Shown here: positions 1 through 8,979 of the stretch, one piece after another
Position numbering within the stretch: the stretch's first letter is position 1
Layout of the letters: each line of letters starts with the position of its first letter
Origin: Rhodococcus oxybenzonivorans
GTDB taxonomy: Bacteria > Actinomycetota > Actinomycetes > Mycobacteriales > Mycobacteriaceae
DNA length: 64,000 nucleotides
Reading direction: 5' to 3'
Assembly: GCF_003130705.1 (NCBI RefSeq)
Contig: NZ_CP021354.1
Coordinates: forward strand, 5,270,001 to 5,334,000
The notes under the pieces: generated by a model
What the model was told of the DNA's origin: nothing
The model's input: only the letters and a program-made list of their open reading frames with translations
The model's database searches: none
Made by a program: the position numbers and the translations under genes

Positions 1-1
1 G

Positions 2-2704
2 ATGGGACGATCGAAGGCGCGCAGTGTGCTCGCCGCGCCGTTGCCCGCACCCCGGCCGGCGCATGAATGGCATGCGATTCCCGCCGCCGAGGTGCGCGAG
101 TTGTTACCCCCGCCGCGTAGGGACGACCACACTGCCCAGCTTCCGAAAAGCCGATACTCGGGGCTCGCCACCGGACCCGCACGGGCACTCGGTCGCATCG
201 GCGTCCGGCCCGTCCTGTCCGCTTGGGGGTTGCTCCGCGCCGTACGTGACGAATTGGACGATCCGCTGACACCGATCCTCGCGACGTGTTCCGCGGCGAG
301 CGCGGTCCTGGGCTCACCCATCGACGCGGTACTCGTCGGGTCCGTACTCGTGCTCAACGCCGGCATCTCGGCAACCCAGCGACTGCGCGCCGAAGAGGTC
401 TTGAATCGCCTTCTCGCTGTCCAGGATGCGCCGGCACGGAAGCTCACCGAGCTCGGAACACCCTATGACACAGGGGACGTCGCCGACGTCGAGGCCGACC
501 GCCGCTACGTCGACATCGCCACGGACCGGCTCCGGCCGGGCGAGGTGATCGAGGTCCGCCCCGGCGAGGTGGTTCCCGCGGACGGGCGGCTACTCGCCGC
601 CGAGGGGGTAGAGGTCGACGAGTCGGCGCTGACCGGGGAATCGCTTCCCGTCGTCAAGCAGACACTTCCCACACCGGGTGCGCCGCTGGCCGAACGCACC
701 TGCATGCTCTACGCCGGCACCACGGTGCTCACCGGAACCGCGGTGTCCCTGGTGACCGCGACCGGCCGCGGCACCGAAACCCGACGCGCCACCGCCCTCG
801 CACCGGCGAAGGTGCGGGAAGTCGGCCTCAATGCCCAGCTGAGCCGGCTGACCCGGCGAGCGATGCCGATCAGTTTCGGCGGTGGCGCCATCGTCACCGG
901 AATCGGTCTGCTCCGCGGCGCCGGTGTGCGATCCGCCGTCACCAGCGGAGTCGCGGTCATCGTGGCGGCGATCCCCGAAGGGCTTCCGCTGGTGGCCACG
1001 CTCGCGCAGATGTCCGCCGCCCGTCGACTCACCACGTCCTCGGCGCTGGTCCGCGTACCCCGCTCGGTCGAAGCACTGGGTCGGGTCGACGTGGTCTGTT
1101 TCGACAAGACCGGGACCCTCAGCGAGAACCGCCTACGGGTGACCGCCGTCGAACCGGTACCCGGATGCTCGCGGAAACAGGTGCTGGCCTACGCCGCCCG
1201 CACCGGGTGGTCGTCGAACGGCGGACCGCCGGATCACGCCACCGATGTCGCCATCGTGGATGCCGCCGACACCGAATCCGCGCCCGACGGCGACCGGACC
1301 CGGCAGGCCTACCTGCCGTTCCATTCCGGCCGCTCCTACGCCGCCGCGGTGTCCGGCACCCATCTCGCGGTCAAGGGTGCACCCGAGGTGATGCTCGAGT
1401 CCTTCGGCGCATCCGATGGTCCGCTTGCGGAGCGGGTGCAGTCGATGGCCACCGACGGTCTCCGGGTTATCGCCGTCGGGCAGCGCAACCTCACCGCGGC
1501 CGAAGCGGCGGCGGCTGCCGAGGACCCCGACGCCTTGGCACGACTATGCGAGCACGATCTCGTGCCCGTCGGGTTACTCGGCCTTGCCGACACTCCCCGC
1601 GCCGATGCCGCCGGCCTGCTGCCCGCGCTACGCGACCAGGGTGTCGGCATCCGGCTGATCACCGGAGACCACCCCGTCACCGCCATCGCCATCGCCGACG
1701 AATTGGGCATGCCCGTCACTCCGGACCAGGTGATCAGCGGCATCGACTGGGACGACCTCTCGCATCGCGAGCAGGAACGCGCCGTCGAGAGCTGCCTGGT
1801 CTTCGCCCGGATGTCCCCCGAACACAAGGTGCAGATCGTGCAGACCCTCGAGCGGATCGGGCGAGTGTGTGCCATGGTCGGCGACGGCGCCAACGACGCC
1901 GCCGCCATCCGGGCTGCCAGTGTCGGTATCGGAGTCGCGTCACACGGCAGCGCTCCCGCCCGCGGCGCGGCCGACGTCGTCCTCCTCGATGGCCAGGTCG
2001 GGGCATTGCTGGAGGCACTGGACGAGGGCCGCCAGTTGTGGCGGCGGGTGCAGGCCGCCGTAGCGGTGTTGGTGGGCGGCAACGCCGGGGAAGTGGCGTT
2101 CGCCCTCATCGGCAGCATCGCCACCGGCCGCTCCCCGTTGAACGCGCGCCAGTTGTTGTTGGTGAACATGCTCACCGACGCGCTCCCCGCGGCGGCCCTG
2201 GCGGTCAGCGCGACCAACCACAATGGAAACGGCATCGCCCACGGTCCGGACGAGGCAGCGCTGCTGCGCACCGTCGCATTCCGTGGCACGACCACCGCCG
2301 CCGGAGCCACAGCAGCCTGGGCCATGGCCAGCCTGACCGGCGGTCCGCAGCGTGCCTCCACCGTCGCCCTGGTCGCACTGATCGGAACCCAGCTCGGACA
2401 GATTCTGCTCGACTCCCGCAGCCCGCTCGTCGTGACTACCTCCGTCGGGTCACTCGCCGTCATGGCCGCGTTGATCAGCACCCCGGGAGTGAGCCAATTC
2501 CTCGGTTGCGTGCCCCTCGGGCCGCTGGGGTGGACGCAGGGTCTCGGTTCGGCCGCAGCGGCAACGGCCGCGGCCGCGATCGCCCCCGACCTACTCGCTC
2601 GCACACCCGGAATCAGCCGCACGATCGGCAAAGTACTCCGCACCGACCGCACCCTGTCTTTCACGACGGTTCCCGGCGATCTCGTGGACAGGCGGAAGGA
2701 TTGA
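2..2704 (+). CDS. P-type ATPase, CtpI/CtpF-like cation pump (5' end outside window)
   Basis: ATP-driven membrane cation pump. All catalytic landmarks are intact: the actuator TGES near residue 210, PEGLP in the ion-binding membrane helix near 325, the phosphorylated Asp in DKTGTL near 368, and the hinge GDGANDA near 627. Hydrophobic helices lie near residues 90-120, 285-340 and 700-870. The readable frame runs off the left edge, and the N-terminal stretch lacks the extra domain found in the long mycobacterial CtpH/CtpI proteins, so the true start is probably upstream. The ion cannot be told from sequence. Downstream is a small membrane protein (2899) that resembles the tail of the degenerate P-type-like protein at 4760-6697, which suggests these are dispersed modules of one CtpI-type architecture. 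Confidence 0.85.
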   Translation: MGRSKARSVLAAPLPAPRPAHEWHAIPAAEVRELLPPPRRDDHTAQLPKSRYSGLATGPARALGRIGVRPVLSAWGLLRAVRDELDDPLTPILATCSAASAVLGSPIDAVLVGSVLVLNAGISATQRLRAEEVLNRLLAVQDAPARKLTELGTPYDTGDVADVEADRRYVDIATDRLRPGEVIEVRPGEVVPADGRLLAAEGVEVDESALTGESLPVVKQTLPTPGAPLAERTCMLYAGTTVLTGTAVSLVTATGRGTETRRATALAPAKVREVGLNAQLSRLTRRAMPISFGGGAIVTGIGLLRGAGVRSAVTSGVAVIVAAIPEGLPLVATLAQMSAARRLTTSSALVRVPRSVEALGRVDVVCFDKTGTLSENRLRVTAVEPVPGCSRKQVLAYAARTGWSSNGGPPDHATDVAIVDAADTESAPDGDRTRQAYLPFHSGRSYAAAVSGTHLAVKGAPEVMLESFGASDGPLAERVQSMATDGLRVIAVGQRNLTAAEAAAAAEDPDALARLCEHDLVPVGLLGLADTPRADAAGLLPALRDQGVGIRLITGDHPVTAIAIADELGMPVTPDQVISGIDWDDLSHREQERAVESCLVFARMSPEHKVQIVQTLERIGRVCAMVGDGANDAAAIRAASVGIGVASHGSAPARGAADVVLLDGQVGALLEALDEGRQLWRRVQAAVAVLVGGNAGEVAFALIGSIATGRSPLNARQLLLVNMLTDALPAAALAVSATNHNGNGIAHGPDEAALLRTVAFRGTTTAAGATAAWAMASLTGGPQRASTVALVALIGTQLGQILLDSRSPLVVTTSVGSLAVMAALISTPGVSQFLGCVPLGPLGWTQGLGSAAAATAAAAIAPDLLARTPGISRTIGKVLRTDRTLSFTTVPGDLVDRRKD

Positions 2705-2898
2705 GGTTCAGTCGATGATCTCGACCACACCCGCCCGTACCAGCAGCGCGTACAACTCGCGCAACGGCGGAGTAAACGCCTGCGCCACCACGGACACGAT
2801 CGGATCCGCACCGACGTCAATTCCTGTTTTCGCCACGCCGCCACGATGCCGACCCGAAACCAACTCCCGGTAAACGCCACACAGTGCGGAGGCAACCA

Positions 2899-3174
2899 AT
2901 GTCCGACACCCCAAAAACCGGCCCGTCCCACCGGGACACCGTCGAACGCGTCCGCCACGCCGAGCGCTTCGCCGTGAACCTCCCGATCATCGGACGGGTG
3001 GGCATCCCGCCGCCCGAGCATCTCGCCTTCTACGCCGCCCTCGGCACCCTCGCGGCACTCGAGATCATCGAATGGCCCGTCGCCGTGATCATCGCCGCAG
3101 GCCATGTTCTGGCCGCCGAGGAACATCACCGCACCGGGCAAGAGATCGGTGACGCCCTCAAGCGGACATCATGA
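2899..3174 (+). CDS. Small membrane protein resembling the C-terminal tail of the 4760-6697 protein
   Basis: 91-aa protein. The ATG at 2899 follows GCGGAGG at about 8 bases, which favours it over an earlier in-frame start. Residues about 18-78 are clearly paralogous to the last 70 residues of the degenerate P-type-like protein at 4760-6697: both have the order AERFA...LP, then P-P-E, then a hydrophobic segment with EIIEWPVAVIIAAG versus QIIDWPVALVIAAG. The hydrophobic part could form two short membrane segments. Function is unknown; it may be a subunit or regulator of the adjacent ATPase, which is inference from position and shared sequence only. Confidence 0.6.
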   Translation: MSDTPKTGPSHRDTVERVRHAERFAVNLPIIGRVGIPPPEHLAFYAALGTLAALEIIEWPVAVIIAAGHVLAAEEHHRTGQEIGDALKRTS

Positions 3175-3639
3175 CTCCCGGGCGGATTGGGCCGACACAG
3201 AACGATAGTGGGGTGCGATGCTCGATCGAGCCCCACTGAGACCGCGGGCTCGCAGGCAGCAGGGCGTATCCAGACACGGACGAGAGTGGGAACGGCCGAA
3301 CCGCGTCAGCGCTTGCACCGTTAACCAAATATCCACCAACGCAGCCACATCCGTACACACGCAGTTCTCGAACACTCACCCTCGCCGCGCGAAGCCTGAT
3401 CGGCAGCGTCCCAGGGCGACGACTTCACTGAAATAGGCGAATCTCCTCGAGGAAACGGGCCGGGTCGGTCTCAGCCATCAACCTTCACCCCGACACCACC
3501 GGCACCGGTCGGAGAGCGAAAAGTCCGCATCCATGCAATCGTATCGGCGAAGCGAAGTGGCCTGCTCCGACACATCCGCGACGACTGCTGCACATGGTGT
3601 GCCGAAGCAGGCGACCTCGAAGCGATCCAAGGAAAGCGC
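3175..3639. other. Intergenic region, no gene recognised
   Basis: 465 bp between the small membrane protein and the response regulator. Short open frames exist on both strands but have protein-unlike composition and no ribosome binding site. I see no repeat, RNA or clear terminator here. It presumably carries the response regulator promoter. Confidence 0.5.
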
Positions 3640-4314
3640 GTGAACTCATTCAGCGTCCCGACCGCAATCCCTGCGTGCGTGGTGCTCGTCCACGCCGGTG
3701 TCCCACGACCCGTCATCGACCGCATTCGACTGGCCGACCTCGACGCGCCCGACCTGGCGGTCCTCGACCTACGGCCAGAACGACGTCGCGCACATGACGC
3801 GGTACGGACGCTGAGGGCAACCCGATTCAACGGGGCACTCGTCGTGATCGGCCAGCGTGATGCCAGTCACGAGCGAATCACTGCTCTCGAGGCAGGCGCG
3901 GATGATGTTCTGGACGTGCAGATGGGCGAGGAGGAATTTGTTGCGCGGATTCGCGCGGTACTTCGCCGTGCCAAATCCGTGCAGCATCCGCCGATGACAC
4001 CGATGGTGCCGGGTCTGTCCTTGCATTGGGGGTGCAGAACTGTCGAATGCAACGGCTTGCGTAGGGCCCTCACCCAGACCGAATTCAATCTCATGGTGGT
4101 GATGACCATGAATGCCGGCCGGATTGTTCTGCGCCGGCACCTCCTCCTGATCGTGTGGGGAGCCGCGAGTGAATCGAGGGCGAGGAAGGTCCTCAACACC
4201 TACATCTGCGCGTTACGGCGCAAGTTGGCGTCAATCGGTGCCCAACACACAGTTCAGACGATCCGCGGAGTCGGTTTCTCCCTGCAACAACACAATGCCG
4301 GACTGCCTGAATAA
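3640..4314 (+). CDS. OmpR/PhoB-type response regulator (orphan)
   Basis: 224-aa two-component regulator with no histidine kinase beside it. Residues about 10-110 are receiver-like and end with the usual GADDVL and EFVARIRAVLRR. A phospho-acceptor-like Asp is present in VLDLR, but the N-terminal acidic pair typical of receivers (DD/DE) is replaced by VLVHAG, so phosphorylation is doubtful. Residues about 135-220 form a winged-helix DNA-binding domain (LTQTEFNLM, then RKVLNTYICALRRKL, then IRGVGF). The start is GTG at 3640; the upstream ribosome site is weak. It probably controls neighbouring transport genes, which is inference. Confidence 0.8.
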   Translation: MNSFSVPTAIPACVVLVHAGVPRPVIDRIRLADLDAPDLAVLDLRPERRRAHDAVRTLRATRFNGALVVIGQRDASHERITALEAGADDVLDVQMGEEEFVARIRAVLRRAKSVQHPPMTPMVPGLSLHWGCRTVECNGLRRALTQTEFNLMVVMTMNAGRIVLRRHLLLIVWGAASESRARKVLNTYICALRRKLASIGAQHTVQTIRGVGFSLQQHNAGLPE

Positions 4315-4401
4315 TTGAACTCCGCGTTCTCCTTTGGCGCGTAACGTGAAGGGCGGTCGCCGCCGCGCGACCGACACCCGTAACCCCGTCGGGAGGTTGT
4401 C

Positions 4402-4731
4402 ATGAACATCGTCGATCGCGCCGCCCGTACCGTCGGTCGAACTGCGGACATCGCGATTGCGGCGACGGGAGCGGTGGGCGGCAGCGTGGTCGGAGGAACG
4501 CTGGGAGCCGTCAAGGGCGTGTTTCAGGGCGCCGGAGCCGGGCTGCGCGGCGGAGCCGGCCTGGGGATCAGGTCGGTGGACAAGATCCGCGGCCGCACCC
4601 CAGACTCCGACACACGCCCCGCACACACACGCACGAAGTCCACCGAAGGCGACACCTCCACGTCGACGTCAAAGGCCAAGCCGAAGTCGAAGTCGAAGTC
4701 CGCGACGGGGCCGAAGCCCCGCACCCAGTAA
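4402..4731 (+). CDS. Ala/Gly-rich small protein with Lys/Ser-rich tail
   Basis: 109 aa. ATG at 4402 follows GGGAGGTTGTC, a good ribosome binding site. The N-terminal 60 residues are a small-residue, glycine-zipper-like amphipathic stretch (AVGGSVVGGTLGAVKGVF), as seen in membrane-inserting or oligomerising proteins. The C-terminal 45 residues are low-complexity Ser/Thr/Lys (KPKSKSKSA). No family recognised. It lies directly upstream of the degenerate P-type-like protein in the same direction, so the two are probably co-transcribed. Confidence 0.6.
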   Translation: MNIVDRAARTVGRTADIAIAATGAVGGSVVGGTLGAVKGVFQGAGAGLRGGAGLGIRSVDKIRGRTPDSDTRPAHTRTKSTEGDTSTSTSKAKPKSKSKSATGPKPRTQ

Positions 4732-4759
4732 GTCCTTCGTCGCCTCGACCTCCGTCGAC

Positions 4760-6697
4760 ATGAGCCTGAGCGCGTACCTCACAGGATCGGTTCTGCTGCC
4801 GGTCCGAGTAGCCCGGCGGGGCCTGCAGGCCGGCACCTCGATCGGCATCAGTCTCGTCGACACCACCGTTACCGGCGCCGCCGCGGTGGCCGGCGTCGGG
4901 ATGAGCCTGGCCACCGCCCCCCTGCGGGGAGGCGCGGTGTCGGCGCGGGATATGGCACGGGAATTCCTCGGGGGCGCACCGTCCCGCCGATACTGGTGCG
5001 GATTCGACCGAATCTGGATGGAGGTCCGCGGGCTCGACGCCCCCGAGGGGCCCCAGGTCGGCACCGCCGTCCTCGCCGCCGTGCGTGCCCTGCCCGGCGT
5101 GACTGCGGCAGACCTCAACTACGCACTCTCCCGGATCGTCGTCGCCGTCGACGATGAGGCACCGTCTCTGACACAGCTCTGCGACACGGTATGCAGCGCC
5201 GAAAACTCGGTTCGCGCACCGGAACACGAACGGCCGCTCGATCTACCCGGCGACGACGTCGTCCTCGCCGGGCGGATAGCCGCACTGGCAACCACCGGAG
5301 TCGGTTTCGGTGTGTCGCTGGCCGCGGCGGCGTTGCGGTTGCCACAACTGCCACCGGCGGTGGCCGCGGCCGTCATCTCCGCCGATTACCAGCCCCGGAT
5401 CCGGCGTCTCGTCGAGCGCCAGCTCGGGCCCGAGGCCACCGATGTGGTGCTGGCGACCGCTGGGGCGGCGATATTGACACTGACCCAGAACCCGGTCTCA
5501 CTCGCAGTGAGCGTGCTGATCCGGGCCACACTGACGGCCGAGACCTGGTCGGCCCGGCAGGCCTGGCATCGACACGAACCCGCCCTGGCGCAGCACGCCG
5601 GCGACGACCATCCACCCGAGCACCCCCACCGTCCGCGCTCGCTTCCGGTCGGACCGGTCGAACGTCACGCCGACCGTTCCGCGCTCGCTGCCCCGGCAGC
5701 CGCCGCGGTCGCCGGGGCGGCCACCGGTGAGGCCGGCCTCGCCGGTACCGCGTTGATCGTCGCCGCCCCGGCCGCAGCCCGCACCGCACGCGAGTCGTTC
5801 GCCGCCACCCTCGGCCGGGGACTGGCCGACCGACACGCCGTGCTGCCGCTGCGGCCACCGGCGTTGCGCCGCCTCGATCGGGTCGACGCCGTCGTGATCG
5901 ATCCGCAAGTCCTCACCCCGGTCGTACCCGATGCACACGTGCTGGACTACATCCGGCGCGCCGGCATCCGCACGATCTCGCTCCGGAGCCCAGCCCTCGG
6001 CGACGGACAGAACAACGTCGACGAACTCCACGAGCCCGCCGACGCCCCCGACACCGCCCTGCACGACGCGGTCGAGCTGCTACAGAGCCGAGGTGCCATC
6101 GTCGCGGTGATCGCCGCGCACGCCCCGCATGCCCTGGCAGCGGCGGACGTGGGTATCGGCGTGGTCGACGACCAGGAACCGCCCTGGTATGCCGATCTGT
6201 TGGTCGACGACCCGTCGACCGCCTGGAGGATTCTGTGCGCCGTACCGGCGGCGCGAGCCGCCAGCCGCCGGGGCGTCGAACTCGCCACCGGCAGTTCACT
6301 ACTCGGTGCAGTGCTGCTGTTGACAAGCATTCCGTTCCAGGGCACCGAACCCGTGACCGGCGGGGCCGCAGCCGGACTGTGGATCGGTCACCGCCTGGCA
6401 CGCCGGACCCTCGACGACCCCCTGGCCGAACACGACCGCAACCGCCCGCACCCGGACGACGCCCACCGAACACTTCGCGACCAGGTCCACCGAGCCGAGC
6501 GCTTCGCCCTCGCGCTGCCCCGCGGTGGGCAGCTTCCAATCCCCACCCCCGAACAGACCGCGTATCTGGCCGCCCTGACGCTTCTCGTCGCACTGCAGAT
6601 CATCGATTGGCCCGTCGCCCTCGTGATCGCCGCCGGGTACGTCGTCACCACGGATCGTCGGCGCCCCGAGCGTGCGCTCGCCCAATCCGCGGCCTGA
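4760..6697 (+). CDS. Degenerate P-type-ATPase-like membrane protein (CtpI N-terminal-half type)
   Basis: 645 aa from ATG 4760, where protein-like sequence begins. Upstream in-frame codons only read the preceding gene in another frame. Residues about 75-155 form an HMA-like fold (WCGFDRIWMEVRGL...ALPGV...NYALSRIVV) without the CxxC metal site. Several hydrophobic segments follow, then a HAD-like region in which DKTGT has become VIDPQVLT and the GDGxND hinge has become AHAPHALAAADVGIGV. Phosphoenzyme formation is therefore unlikely. The layout matches the N-terminal half of the very long mycobacterial CtpH/CtpI proteins, here as a separate gene. The last 70 residues recur in the protein at 2899-3174. 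A regulatory or structural role is inferred. Confidence 0.65.
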   Translation: MSLSAYLTGSVLLPVRVARRGLQAGTSIGISLVDTTVTGAAAVAGVGMSLATAPLRGGAVSARDMAREFLGGAPSRRYWCGFDRIWMEVRGLDAPEGPQVGTAVLAAVRALPGVTAADLNYALSRIVVAVDDEAPSLTQLCDTVCSAENSVRAPEHERPLDLPGDDVVLAGRIAALATTGVGFGVSLAAAALRLPQLPPAVAAAVISADYQPRIRRLVERQLGPEATDVVLATAGAAILTLTQNPVSLAVSVLIRATLTAETWSARQAWHRHEPALAQHAGDDHPPEHPHRPRSLPVGPVERHADRSALAAPAAAAVAGAATGEAGLAGTALIVAAPAAARTARESFAATLGRGLADRHAVLPLRPPALRRLDRVDAVVIDPQVLTPVVPDAHVLDYIRRAGIRTISLRSPALGDGQNNVDELHEPADAPDTALHDAVELLQSRGAIVAVIAAHAPHALAAADVGIGVVDDQEPPWYADLLVDDPSTAWRILCAVPAARAASRRGVELATGSSLLGAVLLLTSIPFQGTEPVTGGAAAGLWIGHRLARRTLDDPLAEHDRNRPHPDDAHRTLRDQVHRAERFALALPRGGQLPIPTPEQTAYLAALTLLVALQIIDWPVALVIAAGYVVTTDRRRPERALAQSAA

Positions 6698-6793
6698 ACG
6701 GAGCACCGCACTCGACGAAGGCCACCCCGCCTTCCCTGGCGCTTCTCACGCCGGGAATCGACCAGGATCCCAAACGGGAGAAGGTGATAACCA

Positions 6794-7939
6794 GTGACGC
6801 AGCGAGAGTGGGTGGAACGCGACTTCTATGCCGACCTGGGCGTGCCATCGGACGCATCGACCGAGCACATCAAGAAGGCTTACCGCAAGCTCGCCCGGGA
6901 GCTGCACCCGGACGCCAACCCGCACGACTCCCGAGCCGAGGATCGCTTCAAAACGGTCAGCGAGGCGCACGCCGTGCTCTCGGACCCGGTCAAACGCAAG
7001 GACTACGACGAGACACGCAGGCTGTTCACCCCCGGAGCCTTCGGTCGCAGCGGATTCCACGCCGGCGCCAGGTCGGGCGCCGGCGGCAGCGGCAGAGATT
7101 TCGGCATCGGCGACCTGTTCGGGCGGAGCTCACCCTTCACCAGCACTGGGGACCTGTTCGATCGGACCACCGGCACGCGCCCACGGCGCGGCAGTGACGT
7201 CGAGACCGACACACAGCTGACGTTCCGAGCGGCCATCCGCGGCACCGTGGTGCCACTACAAGTGAGCGGCGTCTCCACATGCACCGCATGTCACGGCAGC
7301 GGCACGACTCCCGGAACCACCGCGAGAGCCTGCCCGCGCTGTTATGGAATGGGATTGGTCACCCGCAATCTGGGAGCATTCGGGTTCAGCGAACCCTGCG
7401 ACGACTGCCGCGGCACCGGGTTCGTCATCGACGCACCCTGCCCAGATTGTCAAGGCACCGGCAGCGGGAATCGCACCCGCACCGTCAACGTCCGGGTGCC
7501 AGCCGGCGTGTGTGATGGCCAACGCCTCCGGCTCCCGGGTCAAGGCGAACCGGGCCTGCGGGGCGCCCCTTCGGGCGATCTGTACGTTCGCGTACACGTC
7601 ACCGCGGACCCGGTGTTCGGCCGCGACGGCGATGATCTCACCGTCACGATTCCGGTCACCTTCAGCGAGCTGGCCTTGGGTGCAACGATGTCCGTTCCCA
7701 CCCTCGAGGGAACCGTCGGAATGAAGATTCCGGCGGGCACGGCAGCCGGACGAACCTTTCGGATTCGCGGTCGCGGAGCGCCCAGACGTGACGGCACGGC
7801 GGGCGATCTGTTGATCCGGACCGAGGTCACGGTGCCACCGAAGTTGGACGCCACCGCCGCCGAAGCTCTGCGGGCATACGCGCACGCCGAGCGAGCATCC
7901 GGATTCGATCCCCGCGCCAAGTGGGCGGGCAGGAGATGA
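6794..7939 (+). CDS. dnaJ: DnaJ-type co-chaperone
   Basis: 381 aa. It stimulates DnaK ATPase and delivers unfolded substrates. The J domain (residues 9-72) has the catalytic HPD in ELHPDAN. A Gly/Phe-rich linker follows (about 75-135), then four zinc-binding CxxCxGxG repeats (CTACHGSG, CPRCYGMG, CDDCRGTG, CPDCQGTG, about 158-220), then the two beta-barrel substrate-binding domains. GTG start at 6794 sits after GGGAGAAGGTGATAACC. It stands alone, without grpE or dnaK, so it is an accessory DnaJ paralogue rather than the copy of the main heat-shock operon. No HrcA (CIRCE) or HspR operator was recognised upstream. Confidence 0.93.
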   Translation: MTQREWVERDFYADLGVPSDASTEHIKKAYRKLARELHPDANPHDSRAEDRFKTVSEAHAVLSDPVKRKDYDETRRLFTPGAFGRSGFHAGARSGAGGSGRDFGIGDLFGRSSPFTSTGDLFDRTTGTRPRRGSDVETDTQLTFRAAIRGTVVPLQVSGVSTCTACHGSGTTPGTTARACPRCYGMGLVTRNLGAFGFSEPCDDCRGTGFVIDAPCPDCQGTGSGNRTRTVNVRVPAGVCDGQRLRLPGQGEPGLRGAPSGDLYVRVHVTADPVFGRDGDDLTVTIPVTFSELALGATMSVPTLEGTVGMKIPAGTAAGRTFRIRGRGAPRRDGTAGDLLIRTEVTVPPKLDATAAEALRAYAHAERASGFDPRAKWAGRR

Positions 7940-8019
7940 CTCCGAGAGACCCGACGGTCCGATCGCCCGGCTCGGCCACGAGTTGCGCGACCTCGAGGAG
8001 TCGCTGGGGATCTGACGGG

Positions 8020-8316
8020 TCAGGTTTCGGCGCGGTCGCTGTGCCCGAGGTGGCGGTCGGGAGCCACCCGGTCACGGACCAGTTGCTTCAGGACGGTGAT
8101 CTCGGGGAATCCACTTTTCTCCTTGCGGTCCCAGATGAGTTCGCCGTCGACGGTGATACGGAAGATTCCGCCCGTGCCTGGTACGAGCGCGACTTCGCCG
8201 AGGTCTTGCCCGAAGGTGCCGAGAAGTTCCTGCGCCATCCATGCTGCGCGTAACAACCACTGGCACTGCGTGCAGTAAGTGATCTCGACCCGGCTACCTG
8301 GGCTGCTCGTCGTCAT
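8020..8316 (-). CDS. SelW/Rdx-family thioredoxin-fold protein
   Basis: 98 aa from ATG 8316; a GTG 36 bases upstream is possible. The start of the fold reads VEITYCTQCQWLLRAAWMA, the beta-strand-CxxC-helix signature of the Rdx (SelW/SelT/SelH-like) family, with Cys in place of selenocysteine. GTGGIFRITVDGELIWDRK and then FPEITVLKQLVRD complete the fold. The family is redox-active and its partners are poorly known. The gene converges on dnaJ. Confidence 0.85.
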   Translation of the reverse strand: MTTSSPGSRVEITYCTQCQWLLRAAWMAQELLGTFGQDLGEVALVPGTGGIFRITVDGELIWDRKEKSGFPEITVLKQLVRDRVAPDRHLGHSDRAET

Positions 8317-8479
8317 CGAGACAATGTAGCCGACCAGGCGCCCCGAACTCACTCGGACGCTTGCCGATTGGTGAGCCGACGAATCTACACCGATGCCATC
8401 GTCTCGTCATCTCGATGTCACCGACGAACTGCACAATGTCGATCGTCAGATCGTGCCCGCCTTGTGAAAGGAAGTTCCC

Positions 8480-8593
8480 ATGTCTACCGCACTCGAAGAA
8501 TCACGTCGCCACGCCATCGAATTGACCAACGAGAAGATTCAGGCCATCAAGGATTTCTTCACCCACATCTTCCGCCTGGACACCGCGAAGTAG
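8480..8593 (+). CDS. 37-aa microprotein
   Basis: ATG at 8480 follows GAAAGGAAGTTCCC, a near-ideal ribosome binding site, and the frame ends with TAG at 8591. The product is a single amphipathic helix: MSTALEESRRHAIELTNEK followed by IQAIKDFFTHIFRLDTAK. Clean codon usage and the strong ribosome site argue that it is real. No family recognised. It is read in the same direction as the Cys-rich microprotein 96 bp downstream, so the two may share a transcript. Confidence 0.55.
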   Translation: MSTALEESRRHAIELTNEKIQAIKDFFTHIFRLDTAK

Positions 8594-8689
8594 CGCGCCC
8601 GTCTGCCACCACCGTCGTGGCCGCGTTGCGTCCTTTCTCGTCCTTCTCCGTCTGAACTGGTACCCATCCCTACGGATCAAGGAGTCACC

Positions 8690-8866
8690 ATGACGGGCAC
8701 CAACGAGTTCGAGACCCCGACGACGGATCGGACGGACGCACCATCCCAGGCTGCCGCACCGACGTGCTGCAGCACCGAACGGCAGACCACCTGCTGCGAT
8801 CAGAGCGAGAAGTCGACGTGCTGTGGTCCGGCGGCGACGGCCGGCGGCGGATGCGGCTGCCAATAG
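8690..8866 (+). CDS. Cys-rich 58-aa microprotein, probable metal or thiol binder
   Basis: ATG at 8690 sits 5 bases after AAGGAG. The N-terminal 24 residues are Thr/Ala/Pro-rich. The rest has three vicinal Cys pairs about nine residues apart (TCCS, TCCD, TCCG) and a terminal CGC, eight Cys in 33 residues. Vicinal Cys pairs bind As(III), Cd(II), Zn(II) or Cu(I), and similar tails occur on ArsD and on the CDF protein of this window. A metallothionein-like or metallochaperone role is inferred. The gene converges on the Cys-tailed sigma factor and ends at a perfect 19-bp hairpin. Confidence 0.7.
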   Translation: MTGTNEFETPTTDRTDAPSQAAAPTCCSTERQTTCCDQSEKSTCCGPAATAGGGCGCQ

Positions 8867-8882
8867 CTCTCGACCAGTCCAC

Positions 8883-8928
8883 ACGGCGGTGCGGTGCGAG
8901 CGAAAGTGGGCTCGCACCGCACCGCCGT
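8883..8928. terminator. Perfect 19-bp inverted repeat between convergent genes
   Basis: ACGGCGGTGCGGTGCGAGC (8883-8901), an 8-nt loop, then its exact complement (8910-8928). It lies between the Cys-rich microprotein and the sigma factor, so it is well placed as a bidirectional terminator. There is no strong T-run, as is common in actinobacteria. Confidence 0.8.
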
Positions 8929-8979
8929 CTGTGCGTGGTGATGCGCGGATGACCGGCGTCACCCCACTGGGTTGCCGGC

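Noticed and set aside
2708..2914. Minus-strand frame whose end (PLRELYALLVRAGVVEIID) looks protein-like
   Set aside because: The putative start lies inside the opposite gene, it has no ribosome site, and only the last 20 residues look natural; possibly a relic, not annotated.
1336..3141. Long minus-strand open frame antisense to the P-type ATPase
   Set aside because: Composition is the mirror of a GC-rich coding frame (Arg/Ser/Pro-rich), no ribosome site, no domain.
3218..3436. 72-codon frame in the 3175-3639 gap
   Set aside because: Arg-rich, no ribosome site, no recognisable fold.
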